Origin: Polytrichum commune
Taxonomy: Eukaryota; Streptophyta; Polytrichopsida; Polytrichales; Polytrichaceae
Assembly: GCA_950295325.1 (NCBI GenBank)
Contig: OX485808.1
Span: 24,758,527-24,822,526 of the forward strand
Reading direction: 5' to 3'
Length of the DNA: 64,000 bases
Shown: piece after piece, positions 22,556 to 35,346 of the stretch
Numbering within the stretch: position 1 is the stretch's first letter
How the letters are laid out: each line of letters starts with the position of its first letter
Notes under the pieces: model-generated
The model's input: only the letters and a program-made list of their open reading frames with translations
Told to the model about the DNA's origin: nothing
The model's database searches: none
Translations under genes and position numbers: made by a program

Positions 22556-24071
22556 GTAGGTACTTATTATCAGTTTTATAGGAGGATTTTATACGGAGAT
22601 GGAGGGATCAACTTGGCATCAAGAAGCTGGTGCCTGATTATGAGTGTAACTGATATGATTTTTTTTCTTCTCAGAATGTATCTTAGGACTCAGGAGTAAG
22701 TCTTAGTGAAACGTAAATTGATATTAAAGAAAAGTAATTTTGCCTCAGTTTTCGTTCTAGTTGTGGGTAGGAATTGTTTTTTGCCTTCTGTTGTGCTGAG
22801 GAGTATGAAGGAGCTTCTTGACATAAGGTATGGATGCCTATTGTGGGCACTCTTAACTCCACAGACTAAATCCGGTTGTTGGTTCAGTTAGCTGAAAAAC
22901 TTAATCTGCTTGCGTTTGTGAATAATGAAGAATGATAATGAGAAATTTGCGATTGGAGTTGCAATTGCTTTTGGGATCTCCAGTGAAAGTGCAAATTCCA
23001 TTATTCATAAAGTGGCCATTTCGAGGTTCACTTTTGCTTAGAATGGCATTTATGTATGTCTGCTCAGGTGGTAAGTGGGCCTAATTCATTCACTTAATTC
23101 TTAAACGAACACCTGTAGTTGAGTGGTGTGTGGTTAGGAGTAGATCTAAGAACAGACAAAAAAGACCTGTTTTTAATAACATTGGACCATGTGCTCATTA
23201 GAAATTAACCTTACTAGGCTCCATCGTGATCATTGTTATGGGGACTTTTATGATCATTCAATAATGTCACTTAACAATGAACAAGATGTTCATATGAGCT
23301 TCAAAAATAGTGAGTGAAATGGCTACAGGCATGATTTGGATTTGTTAATTGTCTCGGGCTAATTGTATATTTCATATTTTATGAGAAGTGAATGCAGAGC
23401 TGAATGTGTCTGTTCAAGGTTTGCTTACCTTAGATGGTGTGGAAAAGAACGTTTTGGCATCAAGTTCCATGACTGAAAGTGGATGTTTGCTCCGAGGTTG
23501 TGGAACTATACCTAGAATGACTTTATCACTTTCAACATATACAAGAGCGTAATATCACCAACTTATCTTTGCTTCAAATTGAAAGCTCAAATTAGCTAGC
23601 CACATAAGACAATTATCGATGTAAGGCATCTGTACCTTACTCCTAGATTGTTGTATCCTTCTTGTTTGCCCAATTGGTGTGTAAGGATTGTTATTTCATT
23701 CTTGCTTGGCAACCATTTGGGATCCATTATCACATATGAGCATACCTCTCATTCATCCAATATAAAAGCCCTGAAATAGTATGTAGCCTGGAGGCGACCT
23801 TTTTAAAGTTGATTTGACATTAGAATTGGCTTTAAAGACCCTAAAATAGTATACTTGAGGTTACATTGAGAGGGGTCAGCAACAAACCAATAGGTGGTCA
23901 AGTTTTTATGTTGGGTGGAAGAGAGGTATACAATAATTCCCTCTCTCCTTTGTGTTGAAGGCACAAAGTTTGAAGTTCCTTGTATAGTTGCGGTGGCCAG
24001 TATATGTAGGGAGATATAATCGAGGTTTTGGTTCTTGTGCGCATGTAGTCCTAGCTAGGCCAAGTCCCTAA
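22556..24071. other. SPB1 downstream region and intergenic DNA
   Basis: The first few hundred bases are probably the SPB1 3' untranslated region. 23085-23400 is a copy of repeat family R4. The remainder is AT-rich with no supportable gene. Confidence 0.5.
23085..23400. repeat. Interspersed repeat family R4, copy 2
   Basis: It shares the order GTAGATCTAAGAACAG ... TGTTCATATGAGCTTCAAAA ... ATGGCTACAGGCATGATTTG with copies near 16250, 35935 and 46510. It is diverged and non-coding. Confidence 0.6.
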
Positions 24072-24568
24072 GGGCCACTTCACACATGAGCCAAGAGCCA
24101 TGACCATAAAATTGTGAGAGCCCTAAAGAAAGTATCCAAAGGCCGTTCCAAGACTCTTCCAAAATCATATAGTGTGGGACCAAAGTGTAGTGTGAAGTCA
24201 TATGTGACCGGGCCCTTGACCAAATGCTATTTCAGTGAATTTCTATTCATGCGGGGTCCTCACACATGATAAAATATATAATAATTAATCAACACTTGTG
24301 AGATTTTGAAGTGGCATGGTCTCTTGGATTTGTATGAGGCCTGCCTCCAAGAGGTGGTTTTTGAAAATAGTCCAAGTGACCAGGAAACACGATCCATTTA
24401 ACACCATGTAGGAATCCATGTGGACTTTACATCCATCTTGTATTCACTTACTCTGTTGGTCCCTCAAGCGTAGTGTGGAGTGAACTTGAACCGGCCCCGC
24501 CTTTTCCACCAATGAGAATGCTTGAAGTGTAATGGTCACGGGCTCACAGTCTCGAGTGTGAAGTGGCC
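24072..24568. mobile_element. 497-bp MITE (family B), copy 1
   Basis: The left end GGGCCACTTCACACATGAGC and the right end GTGTGAAGTGGCC form inverted termini. TAA flanks both sides (24069-24071 and 24569-24571), a typical three-base Harbinger/Tourist-like target duplication. Related copies are at 35347-35850 and 46706-46956. No coding capacity. Confidence 0.8.
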
Positions 24569-24572
24569 TAAG

Positions 24573-24915
24573 TACACTAAATATGATATTTAGTGTCACT
24601 ATGATAACTGTTTGGATGACACTTCTTATGAATAAGTGGACAAATATTGTCATGGATGATGGACGAGTTCATCCATTGTCCAAAACCCTACCTTCTTTAG
24701 TCAACAACTTGTGATGAAATATTGTCATGGATGATTGAAATTCATATAGTCAGCAACACTGTGATTCTATAACCCCCCACAAAATTGACAAGGAGTGACC
24801 AATAATGTTGGGTTAACATTTAGTGTTGGTTTAGTTCCTACACAGGCGGTTTACAATTAGTTTTGAGCAAGACAAATGCTATTGGTGATACTAAACACAA
24901 TATATAGTGCAGTGT
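24573..24915. mobile_element. MITE family C, copy 1, abutting family B
   Basis: It begins TACACTAAATATGATATTTAG and ends with a diverged complement (GATACTAAACACAATATATAG). Internal text AACATTTAGTGTTGGT and TTTTGAGCAAGACAAATG is shared with 29522-29918 and 48514-48878. It starts only four bases after the end of the family B MITE. Confidence 0.65.
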
Positions 24916-24954
24916 CCCTAGTTCAAAATCAAGATCTTGGCTCCAAGAAACTTG

Positions 24955-25510
24955 AGGCCTAAGATGGGCTTTATTTTGAACTCAAGATTAGATCTAAGCT
25001 TGAAAAATGGTTTCTCAAATTGGGAGGAGAATGTTCTTGACTTGAGACCAAACAAGATTTCGGTGGCAACATGATGTCACATTGGCAACACTTCGAATTC
25101 TGTTCATATTGTGGGTTCGAACCCTAGTGTATACTCCTTGGATCCAAAATCTGGCTCTCAACCAATAAGATTGTGAGATTTTGAAGTTTCTTTGGTCTTG
25201 GACCATATTGTTAAACCCACCCTCACATTGGGACCCTTATGGTGGATTTACATTCTAAGGGTCCAAGTCCAAGAAATTGGGGTCTAAAACACCACTTAAT
25301 GAACATTACATTTGAACCTAAGATTGGACTCAAGCTTGAAGATTGGTTCCTCAAACTAGGAAGAGTACTAATTTCTTGAACGGAGATTGCCGAGATTTGA
25401 CAGAAAAATGATGCCACATTAACACCCCTTCATGTTCCCAGACCTTGATCCCAATCCAAGTGTAAACTCCTCCGGTCCAAACTTTTGCTCTCGACCAATG
25501 GGATTGCTCG
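24955..25510. repeat. ~360-bp direct repeat pair upstream of pICln, with a B-box-like motif
   Basis: AAGATTAGATCTAAGCTTGA ... CTCAAATTGGGAGGAG near 24982 recurs as AAGATTGGACTCAAGCTTGA ... CTCAAACTAGGAAGAG near 25321, with matching downstream text (CTCAACCAATAAGATTG and CTCGACCAATGGGATTG). The first copy contains GGGTTCGAACCC at 25113-25124, a perfect tRNA B-box type sequence. A weak A-box-like TGGCAACATGATG lies near 25064, so a tRNA-derived origin is possible but weakly supported. Confidence 0.5.
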
Positions 25511-25789
25511 AAGGATGTCCATATCCGGCGCAATCCATACCCGGATCTCCCTAAACCCTTGGGGACTGTCTTTCCTATTCGAGACCTGTGGTTTCTGTTA
25601 GGGTTTTTGGTCTACGTAGAGACTACCCCAAACGTTTCATTTCGCAACAAGATTCCACACATTTTATTGCGCCACTTCCTCACTGCTTTGCGCTTCTTTC
25701 CAGAAATTGTTGCAGTATTTAGTGTTTTTAAAAAAAATTTAAGCACTCGGTGGATCATCGGTTTGCACCAATTTGGTGGTGCGTGCACA

Positions 25790-28567
25790 ATGGCATCCGG
25801 CATGGTCGCAGTGACGGAGCGGAGCGAAGAAGGTGGACCTTGCTTGGACACAGAGAACGATGAAAGAGTTGCGCACATACAGCCGGCTGTTGGAATCGTG
25901 CTAGGCGAGTCACCGATTGAGGAGCCGGGCACTCTGTATGTCACAACAAAGTATGTAACTACACGACTCTCTTTGATTTGATGTTCGATGTGTGTCTCGA
26001 TGTGCATTCTACAGTAACTTCCCTCATTGAATCATGCCACCTCCTTGTGCATTCGTATTCTGTATTTTCTCCTCTCTATGAAGTTTTTTCTCAAACATGG
26101 CAAAGTCTCATGAATCTGGAATCTAGGTTTTATTTCGTTGTGACGAGGTGTATTCTCCATTTGCAATTAGGTCATTAGTCATCGTGTATTGATCTTCATT
26201 TCACAGTAACTTTCTTAGTTATATGGTGGCACCTCCTTGCGCATTCATATTGTACAGGAGTGTGCATTTTCTCCCCTATTTGGGAAAATTTCAAACAGGG
26301 AAAATTCTTAGCAGATATGGGATATTACGGCTGTAGAGATGTAATGAATCAGGAAATTCATTATTTGTTGTTTGCACTGGTGCGGCTGTCAGCACCACCA
26401 ATTGTTACGAACCCTGACAATTTTGCACATCCAGAATTACAACACGACCACAAATGTCTTAAACCGTGTATAGAGGTGCTTGTTTGGTATTTACCGAAGT
26501 CTGATCCCACACATTCATATGTTCCAACATATCTTCTGTCACTTCCTCTTTAACATTTTCCTATTTACTTCACATGAGCAGCGGCATTGTCCTTGGGCAC
26601 GAATTCATTCATCCGGCATTTGCACCCTCCTTTTCTCACCACCGTCTGTCTCCTTGTTCTGGTTGGAGGTGTCAGAAGATTCGTGCTTATCAATAGCGTT
26701 TTTGGTATTGGCTTAGGTTTCATTCTCATGCTCTTCCCTACTAGTACATTTTGTTCAAGGAACTTAAAATTCTTGCTTGTATACAAGCTGATTGTGGCAA
26801 ACCTCCCTATCAACTTCGACCATGAGGTAAGTTTGTCAAATGGCTCATTAGTAAAGCATAAATTCTGCAACATTGATTCTATATTTTACTTGTTTAAGGA
26901 CTCATTCTGGTGTTTCTGGCCATTTACAGACGCTTGGTGTGGCTGAGTGACGAGGATGTGCACAAGGGCTATGCTGTCGACTTTTATTCACTGTCAATGC
27001 ATGCCATTTCTAGGGACGTCGAAGCATATCCACAGCCCTGCATTTATACACAGGTCAGTTCATTATTCCTGTGTATGTGTATCTTTGCAGCGAAAACCAA
27101 AGTGTGATGCAGTCTTGTCAACGGTTCCAGACAAAGATTGCTCCAGAAGATATTTTGGCATTTCTGAGTTTGTGAATTTCCTAGTTACAAGTGTGGTCTT
27201 CTTGCGCAGATTGAAAACGGCAATGAGACTGAGGAAGAGTTTGAAGAGGATGAAGATGCTCAAGAGCCTTTAGAGCCCGAAATCAATGGCACTCCTAGTG
27301 ATTTGTCTCATGTTACAGAGATGCGTCTTGTCCCTAAAGATTCAAGTGTCCGTATCCTTTATTTACTTATGTACATATGTTGTCCATCAGTTCGTGTGAA
27401 CAGTTCTCTAGTCATATTATTGATGCTTTGAAACCACTTCATTTTAATTGCAGAGGTTTGAGAAAGAGGAGGCATAGTTGAAATTTAAAACACAGGATGC
27501 CTTTCCTTCATAGTGACACCACACTTTTTTTTAGGTAATGTTCATGAATGGCACAGTTGTTAAATTATTGGGCTCCCTGCATAATATTGTTTTGCAAGTA
27601 GTTGCTAGACATTCCTGGATGTTGAGAATCACCTTGACCAGATTGTTCTGAAACCAACAGTGGACCACTTGTTCCAAGTACTGTGTGATTGTGCAGTTTT
27701 GAACCCAGATCCTGAAGTTGGTATGTCGTTTGTCCTTGCAAATTACCTGCAGAACTAACTTTCTTTGCTTTATGTTCTGAATCACATTATGGTTATAGTA
27801 TGTTTGAGATTTTTATGCTTTTGTTTCCTGCATAAGGCAACAATAACTTTATGCGATGGACTAATCAGGATCTTAATTATCAAGACTTCTGTATAACTTT
27901 CCTGTTGCACATAAGGATTTGATGAAGGTCATGGAATCTTGCATGTGATTTGTTTCTGTAAAGGTTCGTGCAGAAGCACTAGATGGCTTTTGTTCACAGG
28001 AGTATTGGTATGCAAGTATGTCAATGAATATGTTAAAACATTTTGTGCATTCATTTGGTTTTAGCCAGTTGACAGTAGTTTGTTTTTTGGGGAGGTCTTG
28101 TCCTTTCTTTGCTGTCCTTCTCTTCACCTCTGAATGAGTGCCGGTCAATTTTTTGAGTGCAGAACAAGAGGGCGAGGGGGAGTGGTTCTTTAACAAGGAT
28201 GAAGTTATGGCCAATGTCATAGGAGCCAATGGAACTAACGATCATGGTGATCTTGCCGAGGTAAATTCTATACCATGAGTGGCCTTCTAAGTTTGTGGCT
28301 TCTAAGTCTGACACCCTCTTAAATCCATGCTCAAGGATTCATGCCATCTATTGACAACTGTGTTTATGGAAATACACCAACTTCAAGTCTCATATTATTG
28401 GCCTCTTCTCTATAGAAAAACCAGCTAGACTTCTTTGTACTGTTTTGATATATTCAACTTTGATGGCTGAATACAATCAACATTTCCTGATTAATTTTTG
28501 AATGTGTCTGCATCAGCTGCTGCATCATGACCCCAGATTTGAGGATGCTGAAGAAGAAGACGAGTAG
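25790..28567 (+). CDS. pICln (methylosome subunit, Sm-protein chaperone), 6 exons, complete
   Basis: Exons are 25790-25950, 26930-27053, 27210-27345, 27661-27720, 28163-28260 and 28517-28567, giving 209 residues, somewhat shorter than human pICln (237). A PH-like fold is indicated by GTLYVTTKRLVWLSDED, then GYAVDFYSLSMHAISRD and CIYTQ. An acidic segment follows, then TEMRLVPKDS, LFQVLCDCAVLNPDP, GEWFFNKDEV and an acidic end. pICln delivers Sm proteins to the PRMT5 complex during snRNP assembly in the cytoplasm. The start at 25790 is chosen because the family begins shortly before the PH-like domain; the frame is open further upstream to 25559 but that part is not family-like. The exon 3 donor (A|GTGTCC) is weak and was fixed by phase. 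Confidence 0.9.
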
Positions 28568-30142
28568 GACACTAGCATACAGCAATGAAGATCAAAGTTA
28601 TTTGTAGGTCCTCTCACAGCTCATTTTTGAAAGTCTTGAGAATAGAGTGCTGCTATTGTGGGTAGTTTGTAAAAAAAAGTGTTGACCCTTGCTGTCCTAC
28701 ATCAGTGCACAGAATGTGAGAGAAAGAGTCTTAAAGAGAGACTTCAGATGAGTACAGTGCTTTGGTATGCTAACTCCAGTTTTCATACCTTTTCGTATCA
28801 TGTCTTATCCAAACACCTACTTTTGGGTGCAGAATGGTAGCGTTCTCTTTCAATGAACACTTTTAGTAATATTGTTCTTAGGATTGATACAATGATCATT
28901 GGTTGCGATAGTCAAAAAGTCAATGCTCAACACATGCTCAACATTAATCATTTCAGGCACATGTGTATAATCTTGGTTTAGTTATTTTTACTTAGTTTAC
29001 TACACTGTTTATGGTATTTAGAGCCGCTATTTTGAGGCATATGCTAGGTTACAGAAATGATCAACAACTTCACCATTAGTGTCACCTCATGACACTTGGT
29101 GTTCAACTGTCCTTACTAATATCTTGGCTTGAGTACGTTCCATAGTTTTATGAAGTGTATGCCTATATTACACAATGGTCTACAAGTAGATAAAAATTGT
29201 ACACAAATGACACTTGGCATTAGTATGCTCACGAATATCTTCCTTTGGAGTACTAAAATGTGAACTCATGACACTTGCCAATAGTACGCTCAACAATATC
29301 TTGCCCTTACATACTAAAATACAGAACGATCATCTCAAGTATTCCAATATGTTATCCTAAATGTCATAATATAAATAAAGCCACTTCAAAAAGTTACTTA
29401 TGTTAATGAATAGTATCATATTGGCAATCACAGGACTGACATTTTGAGACCTCTAGGCCACTAGTTTAGGCCTTTCATAAAAAGTCTATGTCACACTAAC
29501 TATCATAAACCACGTAGTACGACACTAAATTTTGTGTTTATTCTTATATGGTATTTTATGTCACTGCAGTAACTTTTTTAATCACACTTTCTATGAATAA
29601 CTTTACAGATAGTGTCATCCCAACTTACTTTCAGTTTAGCCAAATGCTAATTATTGAAACAAAGTTTAGTGTAATTTGCATCCTAACATTTGTGTCATGA
29701 AATATCGTTATTGATGATTGAAATTTGGATGAAAAATCCATTAGTGACAGTAATTGTAACACTGTAATCTATAATCCTCCCAAAAATTACAAGGAATGAC
29801 AAATAATGTTAGGTTAACATTTAGTGTTGGTGACACTACACCGGGGTTTACAATTAGTATTGAACAAGACAATTATTAGAATTGGTGACAATAAATACAA
29901 TATTTAGTGTAGTTTAGTAAAGGGTTAAGTAAATAGTTATTTGTTCATAATAGATGACATCAGAAGCTTCCAGTAGTAGGTCCCTACCATCAACAAAGTT
30001 TATAAAGAGCAGTTTGGTGCCCATTTGGTTGTATTGCATTTTGCAATATATTTATGAGTCATAAATCAAGAACATTTGCATACATTTGTGATTTTTTATA
30101 ATAATGTGATGAAGTGATTGTGTTACATGTTATGATAGGGTA
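28568..30142. other. pICln downstream region grading into MITE-derived DNA
   Basis: The first part is likely the pICln 3' untranslated region. From about 29080 the sequence (CACTTGGCATTAGTATGCTC and similar) matches, in reverse, parts of 48903-50190, so it belongs to a longer family C element. No gene is seen. Confidence 0.55.
29522..29918. mobile_element. MITE family C, copy 2
   Basis: The ends are GACACTAAATTTTGTGTTTA and the complement of AAATACAATATTTAGTGTAG. Internal ATTTAGTGTTGGTGACACTAC and AATTAGTATTGAACAAGAC are shared with other copies. Homology continues leftward to about 29080, so this may be one end of a ~0.85-kb element. Confidence 0.65.
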
Positions 30143-30443
30143 GGGTAGAGGGTGCTAAAACCCTCACATTTAAGTGTTGAGCAAATATATTATTATAAGA
30201 TTGAAAGAAGCTAAAGTGTCCCTTGTTAGCAATTGAATAGGGATTTCAACGCACTAAAATATGCCTTCTTTGGAATTCGTATGCAATAGCTATCAAAGTT
30301 CAAAGTTTCATTGGTAGATTATCCAAAACTATGAAGAGGACCTCATGTTCACATATGGAACATTCTCACGATCAATATGTACTTATTGTGCAAGATTTTA
30401 CATTGTTCGTTCTAGGTGGGGTGTTGTTTTAGCACCCTCTATC
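30143..30443. mobile_element. ~300-bp MITE (family D), copy 1
   Basis: The left end GTAGAGGGTGCTAAAACC is mirrored by GTTTTAGCACCCTCTAT at the right. The same termini bound the 713-bp element inside the LINE at 37729-38441, so this is a shorter relative. Several short frames inside are not gene-like. Confidence 0.65.
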
Positions 30444-30649
30444 TTAGACATTGTCTTATTCAGTAGTAAGTTGTGAAACAAAAGACAATCACTTGAGAAG
30501 ATCACATACAATACATACTCTTTGAAAAATCCATCACAAGTTTGAGGTTTAGTCATCTTATTCTTATAACCAAAATTCAAGTAAACATGGACAAAGGACT
30601 TGTCCAAAAATGATGATGCATTTGCAGGTAATTCTTTGCATTGCCGAGA

Positions 30650-31590
30650 CATAATTATTGCAAAAGAAATACTTTGTTGGAAAAAAAAAACCTAAAGATA
30701 TATGACAAATACCCAACTCAAACATATTTTCATAACCTAGATAACCACACTAGATGTGTGGACATTGTGCATGCAAATAAAGCGTGGTACAACAAAGGAT
30801 GCAATCTACATCTAAGACTAGTAAGTATCACTTTTTACTCATAGAGTGCGTATGTAGAAGTGCACATATACATTTTCACTATGTCCAAAATTCATGCATA
30901 TTAAGTCTACATGTACTTAAAACCAACTTTTATTCTTATTATGGCATCAGATTTGTACAAGATATACATATTGAATGAATTTATGTTGGATTTCTTAATC
31001 ATCAAAAGAGGCTAAACCTCTTGGCACTAACCATAATGGGCTCGTCTATCTTATGCATTCCAAGACTCACTTGCAATGAGCTAAGGGATTCAATTGAGGG
31101 AAAAAAATCGATTCCGTGCCTTGCTCATTTGTTCAACATCACACAATTATATCCTTGAGATATTAAGTCCCCAAGGGCTGGACTCTTCATAGCACGTATG
31201 AACTCACTTGAGTGTAGGAAGGGGTATTATTTGAGATATTAGTGCATACATGAGGGAGAGGTGTTTTTTTCTCTCAAGTGTGCGCATTCAAAAAGGCTAT
31301 TAAGAATTATGCAGTAAATGTAGATGTACAAAAGGGGACCCTAAGGTAAAGAGAAAAAATTGACAATGGACGTGCTAGTTTCATCTAATTTACCTTATTT
31401 CATCTAAATGACATGTGTTTTAGGGTCAAATTATTATGAGTTATATCCTATGGATGAGAAAAACGGTCAATGACTTCCTAACTGGAAAGTGATAGTGAAT
31501 TATACATGTAAATAAAGGGCTATTTATTTCATGATTTCTTTTGTATATGTAGTTGGGGCATATTTAATTGTAGAACTTTGTATGAATACA
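30650..31590. other. Intergenic, no gene seen
   Basis: AT-rich sequence with scattered short frames. I find no family motif, RNA gene or clear element termini. Confidence 0.5.
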
Positions 31591-31593
31591 TAA

Positions 31594-31849
31594 ATAACTA
31601 ACGTTGGGCAATCCGATGTGAAATTAATTGAGCCCGTTGATCCTACCTTGCTCAAGAATTCTCTTGATGCAGGGTGGGATTTACTGCCTACCTTGTAGTG
31701 GGTGGGATCTTGGCTTCTTACCTACCTAGCTAGTTTTTTTTCCGTCAAGTAGAGAAGATTTCGCAGTGGAAATCAAACTGCCAACCACTCCATTCAAAAA
31801 TGGGTACCTCTTCACTATCACCATGTAGTTTAGGGTCATCTCAGACCTA
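31594..31849 (-). mobile_element. tRNA-derived SINE with a perfect 14-bp target duplication
   Basis: GTATGAATACATAA occurs exactly at 31580-31593 and 31850-31863 and brackets 256 bp. Read on the minus strand, the 5' part carries an A-box-like TGGTGATAGTGAAGAGG (plus-strand 31807-31823) and a B-box-like AGTTTGATTTCC (31768-31779), 27 bases apart as in tRNA promoters. This combination is the hallmark of a SINE. Both boxes are diverged, so it is probably no longer transcribed. Confidence 0.75.
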
Positions 31850-31863
31850 GTATGAATACATAA

Positions 31864-32887
31864 GTCCATTGTCTAGCCCACATTAATACATATACATCTG
31901 TTTCTCTCAATAAATTTCTCATATATAAGGGTTTTAATTCCCCCCCCCCTTTTGTTGGGATTAGTTCTATACATCATTACCATATTACTTAGGGCCCATT
32001 TAAAATCCGAGCCCCCAACACTTTTATGCATTGTCTTTTTGATAAAAGTTTGATTCAAGACTTTAAGACGGTTTGAAATGAATTGGCTTTACACATGAGC
32101 AGTTCTTCTATACCCTCAACCTTGCTATATGAAGATTTCATAAAGCATAATTGCATCCACCAAGTCAAAGAATGCAACATTTGTACGGTTGGACTTTCTA
32201 TATAAGGTCATGAGCCTCGTGTAAGCATTTTCAAAGCCAAAAACGGAGAATTTTTTCATACAATGAAGATGACATTAGCTTGTTTGAATATTTTGTAGAA
32301 GTGTTCATCTTATGAAGACTTATGACATGGTTAAAATGTGCATGGAATAATATGCTCGTATGTATAAGAGCATGAACAACATTTGTTATGAAATTGAAAT
32401 TTATATGTCATTCGGTTCATCAAAGATTATATTTGTATCCAACATACGTGATCATCTTGGTGATATACAAATCAATTTTGAAACAATAATGATACAATTT
32501 TCATTAATATGCATAATTTATTGAAAGTCCAAGGCTTTGAGAAATAGTGTTTAGATAGTTTCAGCTTTTTATCATTTATCATCTTTGTAACATGCATAGA
32601 GAAAGATTCCCAACAACTCTCTCTTTTGGAGATAAACATCATTTGAGGTTGAAAGTCAATAATTTCATGAAGTGATTCCGTTTGGAAAACCACTCACCAG
32701 TTAAAAACCAATTACGAAATAAAGCTTGCACATGAGTCCTGTAAAAAGTCTTTAGTCTGAAAGACCTCCAACTAATGCTAAGGGATTGGAGGAATGATGT
32801 GGCAGCCACAATGTGGTCTCTAAGGGTTTAAAATAATATGTGTCCAGTTCATAAAGTGTGTAACAAACACCAAAAATATGATGTAAG
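31864..32887. other. Intergenic, no gene seen
   Basis: It contains a poly-C run near 31940 and short frames on both strands. Nothing is recognisable. Confidence 0.5.
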
Positions 32888-33340
32888 GTAGAGGGTGCTT
32901 AAACTAACACTTTAAGCTATTGCACATGCATATGGCTATGTTTTTTTAATTAAAAAAACAATATTCTCATTTGGGCTAAACATAGGTATAAAGAAAACAA
33001 TAGCCTCAATTTGAATATCTGATGAATATTCAAAGTCGAAACCACTATAGTAGCTTCCTTGAACCAATTCCTAGGCCTTGTATATGACAACCTTGCATAT
33101 GATGATAATCCCCCCCCCCCCTTCATTGCCTAGAACAACACAAGATTGCCTAGAACCAACACACCATAGTTGGGGACTAGACCCAAACTAAATCAAAGCC
33201 CAACATGACCACCTCCATGATCCCACCCAATTTAGTTATAGAACCGTCCCCTCGCATCTTGGGTACTGACCCCCTCGGTTTTGTGGGCTTCAACCACCCC
33301 CTACGTGAATAGAATGGCAAGAATAGGCATTGACAAGCGA
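32888..33340 (-). mobile_element. Truncated family D element, reverse orientation
   Basis: It starts GTAGAGGGTGCTTAAACTAAC. Its content (CATGACCACCTCCATGATCC, poly-C run, AATTTAGTTATAGAACCG and GAATAGAATGGCAAGAATAG) is the reverse complement of sequence in the full element at 37729-38441. The far end is missing. Confidence 0.65.
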
Positions 33341-35346
33341 TTCTAAACACGCCTTGAATTTACTTCAGATAGAGTTTGTCATCTACCACCTTAGTGTTGA
33401 TATGTCATGTTAATTAGAAAGGTTGTTCATGACTTATCTTGCATTGAGCATCTTATGTTAATCTCTCTAATTGACATCCAATGTGGGTTGATGATGAATA
33501 GTGTGAGCTAGACTAACCCAAATGTGCAGTTCGGGAAGTTTACTTGACCATAATAGGTTGGAAACTACAAAATTTTATGGAGGAGTTCCATTAGGGGTCT
33601 CCTATTGCTCAACATAGTATATTGGTTAATAACAATTCCATACGGTGGTGTGCTAGGGAGTTGATTGGTTATAAGATAGACATACCCATTTCCGATAACC
33701 TCTGAAGTTTTGCATAAGTGTGGTACATGTGTGATGATGGAGTGGTTTTTTTTACAGGCCTAGAAATTGATATCACGATGTTTAATAAAAGAAACCACAA
33801 TTTATTTTGAAGTAATGAAATTACTATAAATTTACAAAGGCAATATTTTCTTCCTAACCCATATTCACGAGATAGGCCAACCTAATTCTAATAAGTGGTA
33901 GTCAAAAAATTGAGCACAACCAATGCCCTTGTCAAGGAACCCAAATCCAAGCCCTTGTAACTTACTTTTCCATCATGTTGAACTCCTCAACAATTATATT
34001 CCTCTCTCATATGCTCACTACACAAAATATGATATTTAGTGTTTGATTATATTTAGTGTTGTTACCACCCTACCATGCTCAACACTAATTTTGAATTCTT
34101 TGACAATTAGTGTTAGACATAAATGTGCCGCTACCTTCCCTGCTGCCACCTCCCTTATTATATCCTTTTTTTTCATATCCTTACTAACAAAATATTCAAA
34201 CATGTATTACCATAGTTGATATTTAGTATTTGAGTTTACATTTAATGCTACTTACTTTCATAGGGTTGTTGATATTTAGTGTATGCGTTCGTGTTTAGTG
34301 TATCAAACACTAAGTATCATATTTTTTGTACCTATTTATGGCTTTCCAAATTTGAAGAATGACAACTACATGTGTGGAGCTTCACGGCTTTAGGGGGCTC
34401 TATGTACTAAGATTGGGGTGGTTATCTGGAATGGACCAATCTATCACAGAGTCCACTAGCTTTTTGTGTTGTGGAAGCTCAAAGGGTGGAGTATGGATAT
34501 TGTGTCCTAGTTGTTTCCCCATGAGCACCCAATTTTTGGCTTCTTGTCCCCTTGGTGGTTCTATATTATTCCTTTGCATTTGAAGTTCCTATAGTTTATA
34601 AGAATAAGAATAAGAATAAGAATATTGTGTTAGGTCCTTGTAAAATCTCTACATAGAAATTGCATTCAATATTAAGCATGTGTCATTCAAACATATCCGT
34701 TAGTGTGGGCCACACTATTCATCATTGATCCACATAAATCATCTTGCCATCACTGGGTGGCAACTAGAGAAGGTGTCATGTGACATTTGGTGCTACATAA
34801 CAAGTCACCGAGACCAGGCCACTTTAAGCTACACAGTGCACCAATTATTAATGCCACACTAAATCATATCTACAGTGAAGCTTTCACAAGGCCAACACCA
34901 CACACCACTTCAAAGCCAATGAACAATTGACATGTAATCATATGCCACCAACTCCTATTTAAGTAAAGGTCAATGAGATTTTAAAATTTTCACTTATTGC
35001 CATTACCTTAATTCTATGAGCGGGTATGTTGATACACTTCCAAAATTGATAGAATTTCATGGGAGATATTTGAATCCTCATTGATTATTCACATGTAAAA
35101 TTTGACATTAATGTTATGTAAAGAGTCCATGATACAATTAAAAGATGTTGTGTGGCTTCAACCGTGGTCCAGTAACTTCATGATTCAATTCACGTTATAA
35201 TGCTTCATTCGTTTTGTATTGGTGTTGTCTGTATTGCAAAATGCAATGGTTACTGGGATTCTAGTAGAGGTCTCAACCAATGGAATGACGACACGTGGCA
35301 CAGATAATTAATAATTAAGAAATTCCGAGTAGTACCCAACAAGAAA
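33341..35346. other. Gene-poor DNA with MITE pieces
   Basis: 34017-34330 has family C-like ends (CACTACACAAAATATGATAT and the complement of TGTTTAGTGTATCAAACACT). An (AGAATA)n microsatellite lies near 34600. No gene is supportable. Confidence 0.5.
34017..34330. mobile_element. MITE family C-like element, copy 3
   Basis: It is bounded by CACAAAATATGATATTTAGTG at the left and CACTAAGTATCATATTTTTTG at the right, which are inverted. Internal TTTAGTGTTG strings are shared with other copies. It is diverged. Confidence 0.5.

Noticed and set aside
25559-25789. N-terminal extension of pICln
   Set aside because: The frame is open, but the text is hydrophobic and unlike the family; the ATG at 25790 fits the expected start.
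31594-31849. Functional tRNA gene
   Set aside because: Only the promoter boxes are tRNA-like; no cloverleaf forms and the unit has a target duplication, so it is a SINE.
34359-34583. 74-codon frame, Cys- and Ser-rich
   Set aside because: No homology sense, no splice context, lies in MITE-rich DNA.
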